64,000 nucleotides of DNA from Panagrolaimus kolymaensis (lineage: Eukaryota; Nematoda; Chromadorea; Rhabditida; Panagrolaimidae), in assembly GCA_028622995.1 (NCBI GenBank), contig JAJQJQ010000020.1, positions 2,046,001-2,110,000 of the forward strand, given 5' to 3'. A program made the position numbers and the translations under genes. The notes under the pieces are model-generated. The model had not been told where the DNA came from. It searched no databases and worked only from the letters and a program-made list of their open reading frames with translations. The first letter of the stretch is position 1. Each line of letters starts with the position of its first letter. Below, one piece after another: positions 22,612 through 33,442 of the stretch.

Positions 22612-24711
22612 ATGGCTGCTGAAAACCAAGACCCGGTTTGTTCATTTTTCTCGCCCAAGAATGTTTTGTAATTAAATCATCAAAGTTTTTAGGACCCACT
22701 TTCTGATGCAATTAGAGATTTTTTAATTCGAGAAACTCCACAAGCAGAACAACCACCTCTACCCGAAAATAATGAACCTGATGATCAATTTCAAGATGCT
22801 CAAAATAATCCACCACAACCACCTCCAAATACTGATTTGTACCTTTTCACCCATGAAGAAGTTGATCTTGAATTAACTAAAGCTACCGCGGTTCCATCAA
22901 ATGTTGCCCGTATTTTTTCACTTAACTTAGATCAACTTGAACTCCAACGCAAAAACAAAATTTTTACTGTCGATGCAGCCAAAGATAAGTTTAAGCCCAC
23001 TCTTAAACCTGGACGCCCATATACTGTAATCAAAAAAGAAACTGCTGGTGCTTCAACACCTAATGCTCCACCAAGACGAGGACACAGAAATGTTGATCAA
23101 GAATGTACCATTGCTGTAAACAATGAACGAGTAAAAATGCCATCGGGAGCCATCACTAGAAAAAAAATTACTCAAATTGCTCCACAAAATGCACAAAATA
23201 TCAGATTAATTGATGAAGATGGTAGTATCTTAAATACTACTCAATTAAATCTCAATGTTGGCGCAACTTATTGTCTAATTTACACTGGTCAAAAAGTTCT
23301 TGAATCTGGTGAAGCTCAAGAGGATGCAAATCAACTTCCTGTAACATCCCTTTGTCGTCCCATGTCTTTTATGGCACCGTTTATCGTTGGAGTTGTCAGA
23401 ATTTTCTATGCATTAAGCCGAACTGGAAATGCAGTGAAACTTACTCCTGGTAAAAAGACTAAAAATGATGGTGCAACACCAGAAGGAGGAAAATTAATTT
23501 GCCCCAACTCTCTTTCAACCGGAGCTTACCAAGTTGCTTTTCGCCTTAATGAAGCCGCCAAAGTTATTCAATCAACTGTTTCACGAATAAGTATCAAAGC
23601 TTATAAACGTTCGCTTCCAAATTTGGAATTAACAGATACTACAAATGGTGATTGTGAAGATGATGATGGCCATGATTTCTTCGAGGATGTTAACAATATG
23701 GAATCCCCGCTTGCTGATGTTGCAAATATTATTGAACATTTACAAAAAGGTTTAACTGAAATTGATGAACTCATTAATGTTGTTAGCAAACAAATGAGAG
23801 CTGTGAATCCAACAGTTGAAAGTGTCAAAGCTGCATTAAAAGCTGAAGAAAATCAAGAAAAGCGCCAAAAACAACATGATAAAATGATCCCCAAAGTGAG
23901 TTGCTTCAAAAGTTTTAAAATGGAACAAAAAGATGAGAAAATTATAATAATAAAAAAATTATAAACTAAAGCTAATTCGAAGGGAAAATATGAGATACTT
24001 TAAAATAATACAAATTTCGTTTCAAAGACCTAAAAGTTTACTTTTTCAAAGTTTAGTATTCCTCGTTCTTTAATTTTGAATTCTCTCATTCAAAAAAGTT
24101 TAATCTAAAATCATTTTTTCTGTAAATAATAGCCATTTCAGAAATATGGGAATCCTGAAAAGCTTAATGAATTAAAGCTTATTTATCAACAAATATCAGA
24201 AAATGATGAAAGAATTTGTCCAAGAAATGAAGGAATTGGTTTACCCGCAATTACCGCAAATCGACGTTATCTCAATTCTGCTAATGAACTCGTTGAAAAA
24301 ATACTTTGTGAACCTGAAAGTGAAAGTGTTCTTGCGGATATTCAAGATTTAGCAAGTTTTTGTGCTAAAGTAATTCATTATAATCTCATGCATTGGATGT
24401 TTGCATATGAATTAATTAAAGTTTTGGAATTGGAACTTAAAAACCCTCCAACTTCACCCGATGCTTTTGAACATAAAATTAATGTTGCAAAACAAATTTA
24501 TCGTTGTGCAAAAGTTTGGAATACTGTATCCATGGCTGTTCCATTTTTCATTAACCTTGATGGTGGTGAAAGTCAACAAGATGCTTCAGAAACTTGGAAT
24601 GAAATGAAAGATAAAATCTTTACATCTCAATATGCCCTCGAAATTTGTTATGCAACAGCTTCAGAAATCGATGATGAAAAAAGCACGAGACGTAATGTTG
24701 GATTTATTTAA
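22612..24711 (+). CDS. paralogue of the 4.5-kb BED-finger protein, finger absent
   Basis: Three exons, 22612-22635, 22693-23895 and 24142-24711, about 598 aa. The first exon encodes only eight residues. The N-terminus is acidic and rich in Pro and Gln and has no BED finger. The core block VTSLCRPMSFMAPFIVGVVRI and the C-terminal helical part match the protein at 4.5 kb, and the last intron has the same position and phase 0. A Gly/Lys-rich loop (residues near 205-220) is specific to this copy. No known domain is recognised. It shares a divergent promoter region with the type 1 GTPase at 20.5-22.3 kb, which could link their expression. Confidence 0.7.
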
Positions 24712-26248
24712 ATTTTTGTAAAATTATTTAAAAAAAATCGCAAATGCAATCAAATAATTTTCCCATGCGAGAAATAAGTTTTTTAAACTAAAAACAAAAA
24801 TTTTAAACAAAAAAATCTGCGTCTAATTCCGATGCCTAAAGCCTCGCATGGAAAATTTATTAATTTGCAACTCGCGTATTTCAATGTTCTTTATTTTTTA
24901 TTCATTCCGGTTCGGTATATTTTATTTTTAAAAGAAATTAATAATTCTGTATTTTTCTTTGTACTTTGTATTATTTTTGCATGATTTATAAAATTATTGT
25001 TTTCTGTTTGCATTTAACGATGAAAAAAAACGTGACTAATAGAGAGAGAGAAAAAAGAAGAGGGTGTGCCTCTCATGATAGTTAATACGAACAAAGAAGA
25101 AAAAATAGAAAAGAATAGGATCTTATCAATATGCACAAAAAAAAACGCATTAAACTCTCTCTCTCTATTTTCTATAATGAAATATGTACATTAACACTCC
25201 GATAAAGCATAAAAATCAATATGAAGTAGAAAAAAAATATTTTTTGTCATAAAATTATTGTGTGAATCAGCTATGGAAAGCCGGAAAGAAAGAACACTTT
25301 TTATTATCACAACATAAAAAACGTATGTATGTTCCATGAGGGAAAGAGAAAGAAAAAAAACATGAAGTAAAAAAGATATTTTTGTGATGAAAAAAAAATA
25401 AAACAATAAACTCGTGATACATTTTTAGCTTTGTAATGAAATAAGATACAATTAATTTTAAGAGACATTTTTTAATTGTATTGAAGCTTTAAAATTTATT
25501 TTTAATGAAATCAGAAAAAAAGCGATCAATTAAAATAAATAAAATTTGCCAAAAAATAATTCCAAAGTTTGGTAAATTTATTTATAGAAGAAATGGGTTT
25601 TTAGAAAAGCTTAGATTTACAAAATTTTAAATTTTTAGGTAGAACTAAAATTTGAATGGACTCGATTAACTTTTTGTAATTTTTTGAATTTTGCTTTTTT
25701 AAAGAAAAGATCTATCAATCTGCTTCTAATACAAGCTTTTAAAAATAAAAATAAAATATGATTTTGTAAATTTTACAAGCATATTTCTTCATGATATAAA
25801 CAAAACAAAGTTCAACACCAGGAGAATTAATAAGACAAAATCAAATGGAAAAAACATTTAATATTTTTGCTTTTCAATCTTTTTTTCTATAAAAAAGTTT
25901 TTTGTTGTTGTAAAACTTTATGAGTTTTTGAAGAAAAATAAATAAATAACCAAAAAATTTAATAAAAAGTTGTTCTTTCTTCTTTATTTTTTTGCAAAAG
26001 TTCAATTTTTGAACCCTTTTTTATTAACTTTTTCATTTTCGCAAAAAGTCATTAAAATAATATTTATTTTATGAACACGTTTTTTTAACAAAAAAGAATG
26101 CGTGCATATTCTTTTTGGGTCGTTTCACAACCTTTTTTTTCAAGGTGTCATTGATTTTTCAATGACTTCCTTTTTTTATTAATGATTTTTTTATAAACAT
26201 AGTTAAATAGATAGATGTGATAAGACAAATTGAAAATATTCATCTTCA
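24712..26248. other. long intergenic stretch with simple GA/CT tracts
   Basis: No gene recognised. It contains an ATAGAGAGAGAG tract near 25038 and a CTCTCTCTCTAT tract near 25155, which are mutually complementary. The rest is AT-rich with poly(A)/poly(T) runs. The open frame at 25191-25406 (-) is low complexity. Confidence 0.5.
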
Positions 26249-28235
26249 ATGAGCTCTCAATTAGAAGCCATTCCATATGTTTTTCCATTTGAACCTGCTG
26301 AAGCTCCATATTTAAAATTGAAAAAAGCTCAGAAAAAATGTGAAATTACTTATCAAGTTCTTGGAAGAAATGATTATTTTGGGTTTTTAGAAATATTAAA
26401 AATTGATTATTTGGCGATGGTAAAGTTTCAGGGCCAACTAAAACAACTAAAAATTAACTATTTTAGATTCACCATTTAATGGAATCTAATGGAATGCCTC
26501 AAAGATGGTTGGATATTAAGCTTCCGAATGAAGCTGAAGCTTACGTGATTTTTAATATTTTGGTTCAAAAAGAAGTTAGAGAAAATAAAATAAATGGTAA
26601 AAAATTAATTTATGGGCATCATATTTTGTTGAATATTCCATTACCTACCGATGGAACAAGATTGAATTATAGCAAGGTAGGTAAGCAAAGCTCTCAATCA
26701 GAATCTTCCAAAACTTATTGCAACTTTTTTTTAGATTAAACAAACGATTAAAAGATGCTTTAGCTCAGTATGTCTTTCTTTATTAGCAAACCAAGTAATT
26801 ATAGTCCTAAATTTTTTAGACTAATCCTATTTCGAGTTTTTTTCGTGCCAAGGCCATATTCGAGGAAGAAATGAACCATTTATTAAATATTCAATTAATT
26901 ATTGATTTTGATAATGAATATGTAACTGAATTTAAAAATATTTTTGAAATTATCACAAATTCTATTAGTGAACCTCCACGTTTAATCCAAATTTCAAACA
27001 ATAATGACACAATTATTTCAAAGAAAAAGAAAGCAAATATGTTGCGAGCTATAAGAATTTTAACCACCATATTTCAAATTAAAACTTTTATGAAAGAGAA
27101 ATTCCCCAATCAAGCCAAAGATGATTTAAAACCTCGATGGTTATCAGCAAAATTGTCTTCACATTCAATTTCCAAGCATGCCACAAATCTTGCCAATGCA
27201 ATGAGATTCAAAAGTTTAAATAAAGTTCAAAATCGAATAACTTCAATTTATTCAAATATTTTAATTATTGAAAAAAGAATTAAAGAAAAAATTGAAAAGT
27301 TTTTCACTGCTAAAAGGACATTTCCTAATTTGGATTTCGTTGATGATTTGTTGCTGAGTTTAAAACCCGTTTATGAGATCTTGAAATTTAATTTAATAAT
27401 TTTCCAAAACGATTGTTTTTTAAAATGGAATGAATTAACAAAAAAGAAAATTCAATTACATGGTTTTGGTGAAAATAAATCACTCGGAATTGTTGTTAGT
27501 AAAAGAAATTTTCCGCATGAAACATTTTATTATCGATTTAAAAATGGTAATAATATATTTTGGGCCATTCGAGATGAAGGTGATGAAGAAAATATTGGTA
27601 ACTATCCAGCAGAGCCATTATTGGCTTTTAATAATACAGAAAAATATTTTGGTATCATTGCTTCCCCTATTTTTGATAACACAGAGTTGCTGCTATATCC
27701 AAACAATATGCTTTCTTGTGGATTGTTGGTGGACACCTGCAACTGCATCTCTAAACAAATTCGATTTTGGTTATGTGAAAAATGTCAAAGTTTAGTTACT
27801 CGACTCATAGATGATAAAATTTTATGCAACTGCCAAAAACAAATCTTATCAATTGCGAGAAAGTATTGCTTCCAATGTATGTCAAACCATGAACATCCTG
27901 ATCATCGAAATTTGGCGCCATCAAGTAAAGTTTCAACTGTAACAAGCGCAAGTTCAAAAACGACTATCATCACAAAAATTTTGATTGTTCAAGTTAAAAA
28001 AGAAAAAAAAAGTGAAACATCTTCCACCGATTTTTCTGCGGTGGTAGTTGAAAATGAAAAACCTAAAATTCTTTTAAATGTTAGAAAAGCTTCGGTGGAT
28101 TCAGAAATAAGCATTGATACATTAACAACTTATCCAAGAAATAATAGCTCTGATACTTATGAATCCAGTGCTTTTGGAAATTCCGACATTTACTCAGAAG
28201 ATGATGGATCAAGTATTGAATCATCAAGTATTTAA
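26249..28235 (+). CDS. type 2 family member without GTPase domain (member J)
   Basis: Four exons, 26249-26419, 26467-26676, 26735-26794 and 26820-28235, about 618 aa. The exon pattern (phase-0 breaks after the first and second small exons) and the core YGHHILLNIP match the type 2 genes on the other strand. The long exon holds the helical region, the EPLLAFNN segment and the Cys-rich module (CNCISKQ...FWLCEKCQSLV...ILCNCQ...CFQC). After that comes a Ser/Thr-rich, probably disordered tail of about 110 residues and a stop; there is no P-loop. It is tail to tail with the GTPase exon of the next gene (237 bp apart). Either the GTPase exon was lost here or this is the older, uncombined form. Confidence 0.7.
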
Positions 28236-28471
28236 AAATAAAAATATTTAGATTTTTTTAAACTGTTATTTCATTGAACGAAAACAAAATTTTTATGACA
28301 TAAAAAATGCAAAGTGTGTTTGATAAAAAATGTTTTAAATAACAAAGTTTCATTTTTTTGAAGTTTTTTATTTGTAACAAATTTTGTAATTCAATCTATA
28401 AATTTCATTCTTCGATGTTGTATGTATAAAAACGATTAAAAAAAAGAGTTTATTTTGACGACAAAACTTTT

Positions 28472-29380
28472 TTACACAAGTCGTTCAGATAAATTATTAA
28501 TTAAATTATTAAAAAATCTTTCAATTTCTGCTGCAGAATTATTCCAACAATATGCAGCTTTTTTATCCAAATCTTTTGATTTTACAATACCTTGTTGAAC
28601 TGCAAGCAAATATCTAAATGATTCATTATCGATGCAATAAAGATTTTCAGAAGTTAAAGGAATTTCAATTTCATTGGTCTTTTGAAATTTGTCAACGAAT
28701 GCTCGAATTGGGCCCATTGATTCACCAATATTAAAATATGTTGAATGTGAATGAGTAAAGAAAAAATAAATATTTGGAAGTTCATGGCATTTTTTGAATA
28801 ACGATAAAATGAGTCTCATTCCCATTTCAAATTCAACCGTTAATTTTCTCTTATTTGCAGGAATCACAAAACAAATTCCATCCAATTTTGTTAATGAATT
28901 TAAAGCTTCTCGAATGTGTTCAAGGTTTGCTTCATCGTGTTTGAAACCTCGAGTATCAGAAAATCCTGGAGTATCAAGAATGCAAACAGAATTATTATTT
29001 ACTTCCAAATTATAAAATTTTGGTTTTTGAGTAAAAGATTCACCATTTTCATTAAAGTTTTCATTCCCATCATTTTTGGGTCCAGCTTCAATCAAAATAT
29101 CTTCAAACGTTTGAGAATTTGTTTGAAAATTAAATTTTGTTGGAATAATGCATTTAACTTTTCGAGTTTTTAAAGCATCTTTAAAATTAGGTTGTTTTAA
29201 ATAATTCCCGATTGCATTAATAAGCGTAGATTTTCCAGCTCCTGTTTCACCAACAAACAATAAATTATAAATCTCTCTTTCTATTGGAGATGTTTCGATG
29301 CTTTCGGGCTTTGAATTTACTTCAATTTTTTCTTTTCTTATTTTGACAACTTTTTTCATTATCGCTTCTTTGAAATCCAT
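28472..29380 (-). CDS. GTPase part of an interrupted type 2 gene (member K, downstream of two in-frame stops)
   Basis: This is an open frame of about 302 aa from the first ATG after the second stop. It has P-loop GETGAGKS, DTPGFSDTRG as G3 and FFTHSHS at the G4 position, and is closest to the GTPase domain of the gene at 37.2 kb. It shares one uninterrupted reading frame with the exon that begins at 30897, except for TAA at 29525-29527 and TAG at 29732-29734. It may be a separate gene with its own start, the product of stop-codon readthrough, or a relic. The C-terminus ends soon after the GTPase fold, without the long helical tail of genes E and H. Confidence 0.6.
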   Translation of the reverse strand: MDFKEAIMKKVVKIRKEKIEVNSKPESIETSPIEREIYNLLFVGETGAGKSTLINAIGNYLKQPNFKDALKTRKVKCIIPTKFNFQTNSQTFEDILIEAGPKNDGNENFNENGESFTQKPKFYNLEVNNNSVCILDTPGFSDTRGFKHDEANLEHIREALNSLTKLDGICFVIPANKRKLTVEFEMGMRLILSLFKKCHELPNIYFFFTHSHSTYFNIGESMGPIRAFVDKFQKTNEIEIPLTSENLYCIDNESFRYLLAVQQGIVKSKDLDKKAAYCWNNSAAEIERFFNNLINNLSERLV

Positions 29381-29390
29381 CTCTTCGAAT

Positions 29391-30231
29391 TCGGGTGATT
29401 TGACAAGTATCAATATAGCTGCTTGGGAAAATGGAGAAGACCTGACTAAGAGTAATTCAACTGTGTTCTCGTTGGATAGACTATGAACGTAGGCTGGTTC
29501 ATCTTTCTCTAAAGAGCTAGTTGATTAAGATTCTGTTTCATGAACTTTATCATATTGGTGAGAGGTAACAATCTCAGAAATAGGAATTGCTACATTTTCA
29601 GTACTTGAATTTATAACTTGTTTTTGAATAGGTTTTGTTTTTATGAAACTAACTTCTTCTAATTCCGATGCCTTTACAAGGATTGATATTTTTGTTGGGT
29701 AAAAAACTTCAGATGAAGCTTGGATCGTTTCCTACCCGATTATTGTCTCTGGGCCTGAATATTTTGGGAGATCATGAAAGTGTATTGATTCTTCTTCGTC
29801 TTTTAAAGAATCATTGCTTGACGGATCGCGAATGGATTCATTTTCTTCTGAAGATTTGGAAGAATCTGATTCGTTTTCAGGCACAACGTCATATTGGTGA
29901 GAATAACCCATTTCAACCGCGCCGCCATTAGAATTTTTGATGTCTTCGGTTTTTGAATTTACGACAATAGTTTTTTTATTTTCCTTTTTTATGGTTTTTG
30001 TTTTCATAAAAGTAATTTCTTCCAATTCAGAAGCTTTAACAAGAATGAATATTTCACTATGATCCACTGTTGCCGAACGTGGAGAAGCGTCTGATTTGGT
30101 TTTTGCAAGCGGCTCAGCAAGCGCTTCTGGAGGACCATCTTTATATGCTGATTCCTCTTCTTCTGAAGACTCTGAAGAAAATGATGGCTTCGTTTTTTTG
30201 TTATCTCCAGGAATGTCATCATATTGATGTG
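29391..30231 (-). repeat. degenerate in-frame repeats in the acidic linker
   Basis: Three copies of SHQYD-like segments (near 30225, 29895, 29560) alternate with three copies of an ILVKASELEE-like segment (near 30040, 29675, 29405), followed by F-x-KTK-x-I-x-K. The unit is about 270-360 bp and the third copy is shortened. The two in-frame stops lie in and after the second unit. Confidence 0.65.
29525..29734 (-). other. two in-frame stop codons inside the member K linker
   Basis: Reading the minus strand from the 30897 exon, TAG (29732-29734) and TAA (29525-29527) interrupt a frame that otherwise continues to 28472 with no frameshift. The 68 codons between them still encode a recognisable repeat unit (ILVKASELEE and SHQYD motifs). 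No intron of plausible size with GT-AG ends and correct phase removes either stop. Confidence 0.7.
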
Positions 30232-32416
30232 AATAATCAACGGCAGTTGCATTTGTATCATTAATTGTATCTTCTTCCTCCTCCTCAGTATATGCTTCTA
30301 CATCTTTTTCTTCACTTTGTTCAGATTTTGTAGCAACAGTTGCAGGCTTTAAAGGCCTTGGAGGAGCGTTTTCTATTTTGTGTTTTTGTTGTTTTTTGCC
30401 ATCGACTGTGTATTCTTCTTCATTAACAACAGTCTCATGAATAGAAGAGCCCCAGCTTTCTCGATGCAAAGCTTCTTGTTTTATTTCATTTTCATCTTCA
30501 ATCACATTTTCATTCTCACCCTCATCTGCAATTTCATTCTCAATAATAATGGAAGGGATAATAGTAACTTCATAACATTTTCTTAATCTCGATGTTCGAA
30601 TCACATTTCCTTTAGGAGCAAAACAAAATTTATCCAATTTCGTCCATTCTTGTTCGCCACATTCACAAACAACGTGATTTTTGCAACTTTTTCTTAGCAA
30701 TGTAAAACATGTAAGACAGAGCCAAAATCGATAATGAGGGCTTTCACATTTACAAGTTTCAACTATTTTTTCGCCTTTTTCATTTTCATTTTGTTGCCGA
30801 ATTGTGGAACTTGGATCAGTAATTACACAACCAAGCATATCATTTCTTCCATTTACAAGTAACAAAGGTTCCACATTATTAATAGTAATTTTTTCATCTA
30901 ATAAAAAATATAAATTTTCATTTTTATTTGTAATGTTTCACCAAGGGTATGGATGTTCCATCGAGTGAAAGAAATTCCAATTTTTTCATCAGCTATTTTT
31001 TCATTGATTGTCACGGAATTGGATTTAAAAATCCATTGATTATCAAAGAAAATTAAATAAGTTTCAAATATATAAACAATTTGTTTTAATTCCATTAAAA
31101 TTATTTCACTCAAAGGTAAAGTTAAAAAATTGATATAATTTTGCATTGCGGCATTCTCAGCCCAAAGAGGCTTAACAAAATCATGAATTTGACTATGCAA
31201 TTTTAAAAGGTTGACATTTAATTCTTTAATTATTTCGCTAACATTTTCAATATTTCTTTGAACTGCAAGGTTTTGTAAATTTTGACGATTATTGGATAGA
31301 GCTTCCACAATTTTTGTTAACTCCGAGATACTATAATAACTTTCGATGGATTGATAATCAATTTCATCGCCATCAATCTTTGAAATAATAAAACCTTGAA
31401 TATGATAAATTGAAATTAAAATAAATAAAATGGGTTGAATTTTATCAATCATTTGTTTATTTTCAGGCATCTCTCTACCGCCATTATCTTTTAAAATATC
31501 AATGAGCTCAGGTTTTCGTTTCATTGTTGTTTCTTTAATTGATTTTACAGCATCTTCAAATTCATCATTATATGAATTTTCATAATCTATCAACATTCGG
31601 GTTTCAAATTGTAAACCTTCAGGTTTAGAAAATAAGCTCAAAATCCATGCAAAAGCTTTATAAAAACACACTTCAAAAATATTTCCCTAAAATTTTATAA
31701 GTTTAATATTTTTTGTTTGACAACAAAACTCGTCGTATCTTACTTTTCCTAATTGACTATGTAAATACGTGGTCACCTGAAATTTAAATAAAATTTACTT
31801 CGTTTATGGGTTAAATAATCTTCTTTGAATAAAAGTATACCATTGATTTATTATTTTGGTCCAGTGGTAATAAAAATTTAATATTATGTCCATAAAATGC
31901 TGTAACAAAATTATTTTCGATGCTTTCAGAAATTTTCTTAAATCCAGTGTTAATATTTACATCCAAAAATATAAAATTCTTTAATGTACTGTAAATAAAA
32001 AAATCGAGCCATTTAATTGTTAATGGATTTTTCAACTCGGATAAATATTTGAGCTGAAACAAGGAGCTTTGTAAATTTATGTCAACCAATAAAAAAATGG
32101 TAGAAGCTTGTTTCAAAAACAGAAAGCTTCAATTCTATATATTCGAAGCTACCATTTTGAGACAGACGACGCTGATAAAGAGAAAAATAACCCAAATTAT
32201 GCTTCTTTTTTCATTGTTTTAAAAAAAGGATAGCAATCTTACCAATTCAAATTTATTAATTTTTAAAGCATTTAATATTTCCACATAATCATTCTTTTTC
32301 AATTCGGTTGTTAATATTTGGCATTTTGAAGGCTTATTCTCAATATGAGAAGCATTACCTAATTTGGTAAGTTGTTGATTTGGATAAACCAAATTGAGAT
32401 ATTCCAAATTTGCCAT
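29732..32416 (-). CDS. type 2 family member, N-terminal region and zinc module, ending before its GTPase (member K)
   Basis: Exons 32416-32243, 32053-31841, 31776-31744, 31686-30942 and 30897-29732 give about 776 aa up to the TAG. An acceptor ATTACAG lies one base before the ATG. The family core is degenerate (YGHNIKFLLP). The EPLLLVNG segment and the Cys-rich module follow (CKCESPHYR...FWLCLTCFTLL...VVCECG). The last exon then encodes a long acidic Ser/Glu-rich linker with repeat units (SHQYD...SSEEEES...ILVKASELEE). In the paralogue at 37.2 kb the linker runs directly into the GTPase domain; here a TAG stops it. The 44-bp fourth intron is short but in phase. Confidence 0.65.
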
Positions 32417-33442
32417 TCTGTAATTAATGAGTTTATATACTTCAAACAAGAAATAAAACAAAAAACTAATGTCACAAAGAAAAGGAAAAAAAAGTTTTAA
32501 AATTCTACAAAAATTAAATTTGCGGGGAAATAAAGCGCAAATTTTTATTTTGTCTGATCAAAAAAAAAGTTTTTTGTTAATTTTAATACATTTTAATAAC
32601 CATCTATTTTATTTTGATGTCAATAAACAAGAAGAAGAAAAAAAATTTCAACAAAAAAACAAATACCTCTTTAAGCAGCTAAAAAAATTCTTATCAAAGA
32701 AATGCAAAAAAACTCTTTTTTTAGGTGAATGGATGATAGATAGATACCTCACCCAAAATATTCCAACATTATTTTTTGTTTACCTTTCGTTATTACACAT
32801 ATTTTCTCGTGTAAAAATCTTTCTTCAATATGTTGTGTGCAAAAAAAAAAAAATCATTTAAGCGCATTATAAATTTTGTTTATTTCTTCAAAGCTTACAT
32901 CATTTTATTTTAAAACATTAATCTTTATTATTACAGAAAAAGTGAAAAAGTGCTTTGATTTTTAGAGATTCACCACTTTGACTATCATTTATACCCAATG
33001 CATTCGATTTGAAATAATTTAAAACTTCATTTTATGTTAAGTAGTAAAAATTTAACAAATTAAAAATCCAATCAACTTACAATGAAACAAATGCAAAGAA
33101 AAAGATTAAAAACGCATAGAAAATTTTAGGAACGAACATCTTTGGTTTTGAAATAAATTTTTGTGTTTCTAATAAGTAAGCTATTTTTTAGTAAACCTTC
33201 ACCTTTCAATAAATTGTGAACGGTTGTGAAAATTTGAATAAATGCTAGTTAACCATTTCCATGAAAACCATGTATGTAAATGTTTGCAATCCTATCACGA
33301 ATAGTTTTCAATGCTTTTATAATTTTTTCATTCATTGTTTTCATTTTTACAAATCTTCGTCGAATAAGAAGGTCGTTTCTTCCCATCATCTCTCTCAATC
33401 ATTTTTACTCCTGTGTGTCGTCGTCTCTCTCAACTTTAAATC
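32417..33442. other. intergenic region between divergent genes
   Basis: No supported gene. A + strand open frame at 32469-32861 encodes a Lys/Phe/Gln-rich peptide with no motif and I reject it. The right end contains the promoter of the NDH-2 gene, with CTCTC-rich sequence near 33390-33432. Confidence 0.5.

Noticed and set aside
29525..29734. Introns removing the TAG and TAA in member K
   Set aside because: Candidate GT-AG pairs would be only about 30-37 bp and break the reading phase.
32469..32861. 130-codon open frame on + strand as a gene
   Set aside because: Composition follows the local poly(A) runs (Lys, Phe, Gln); no domain; it covers the upstream region of the minus-strand gene.
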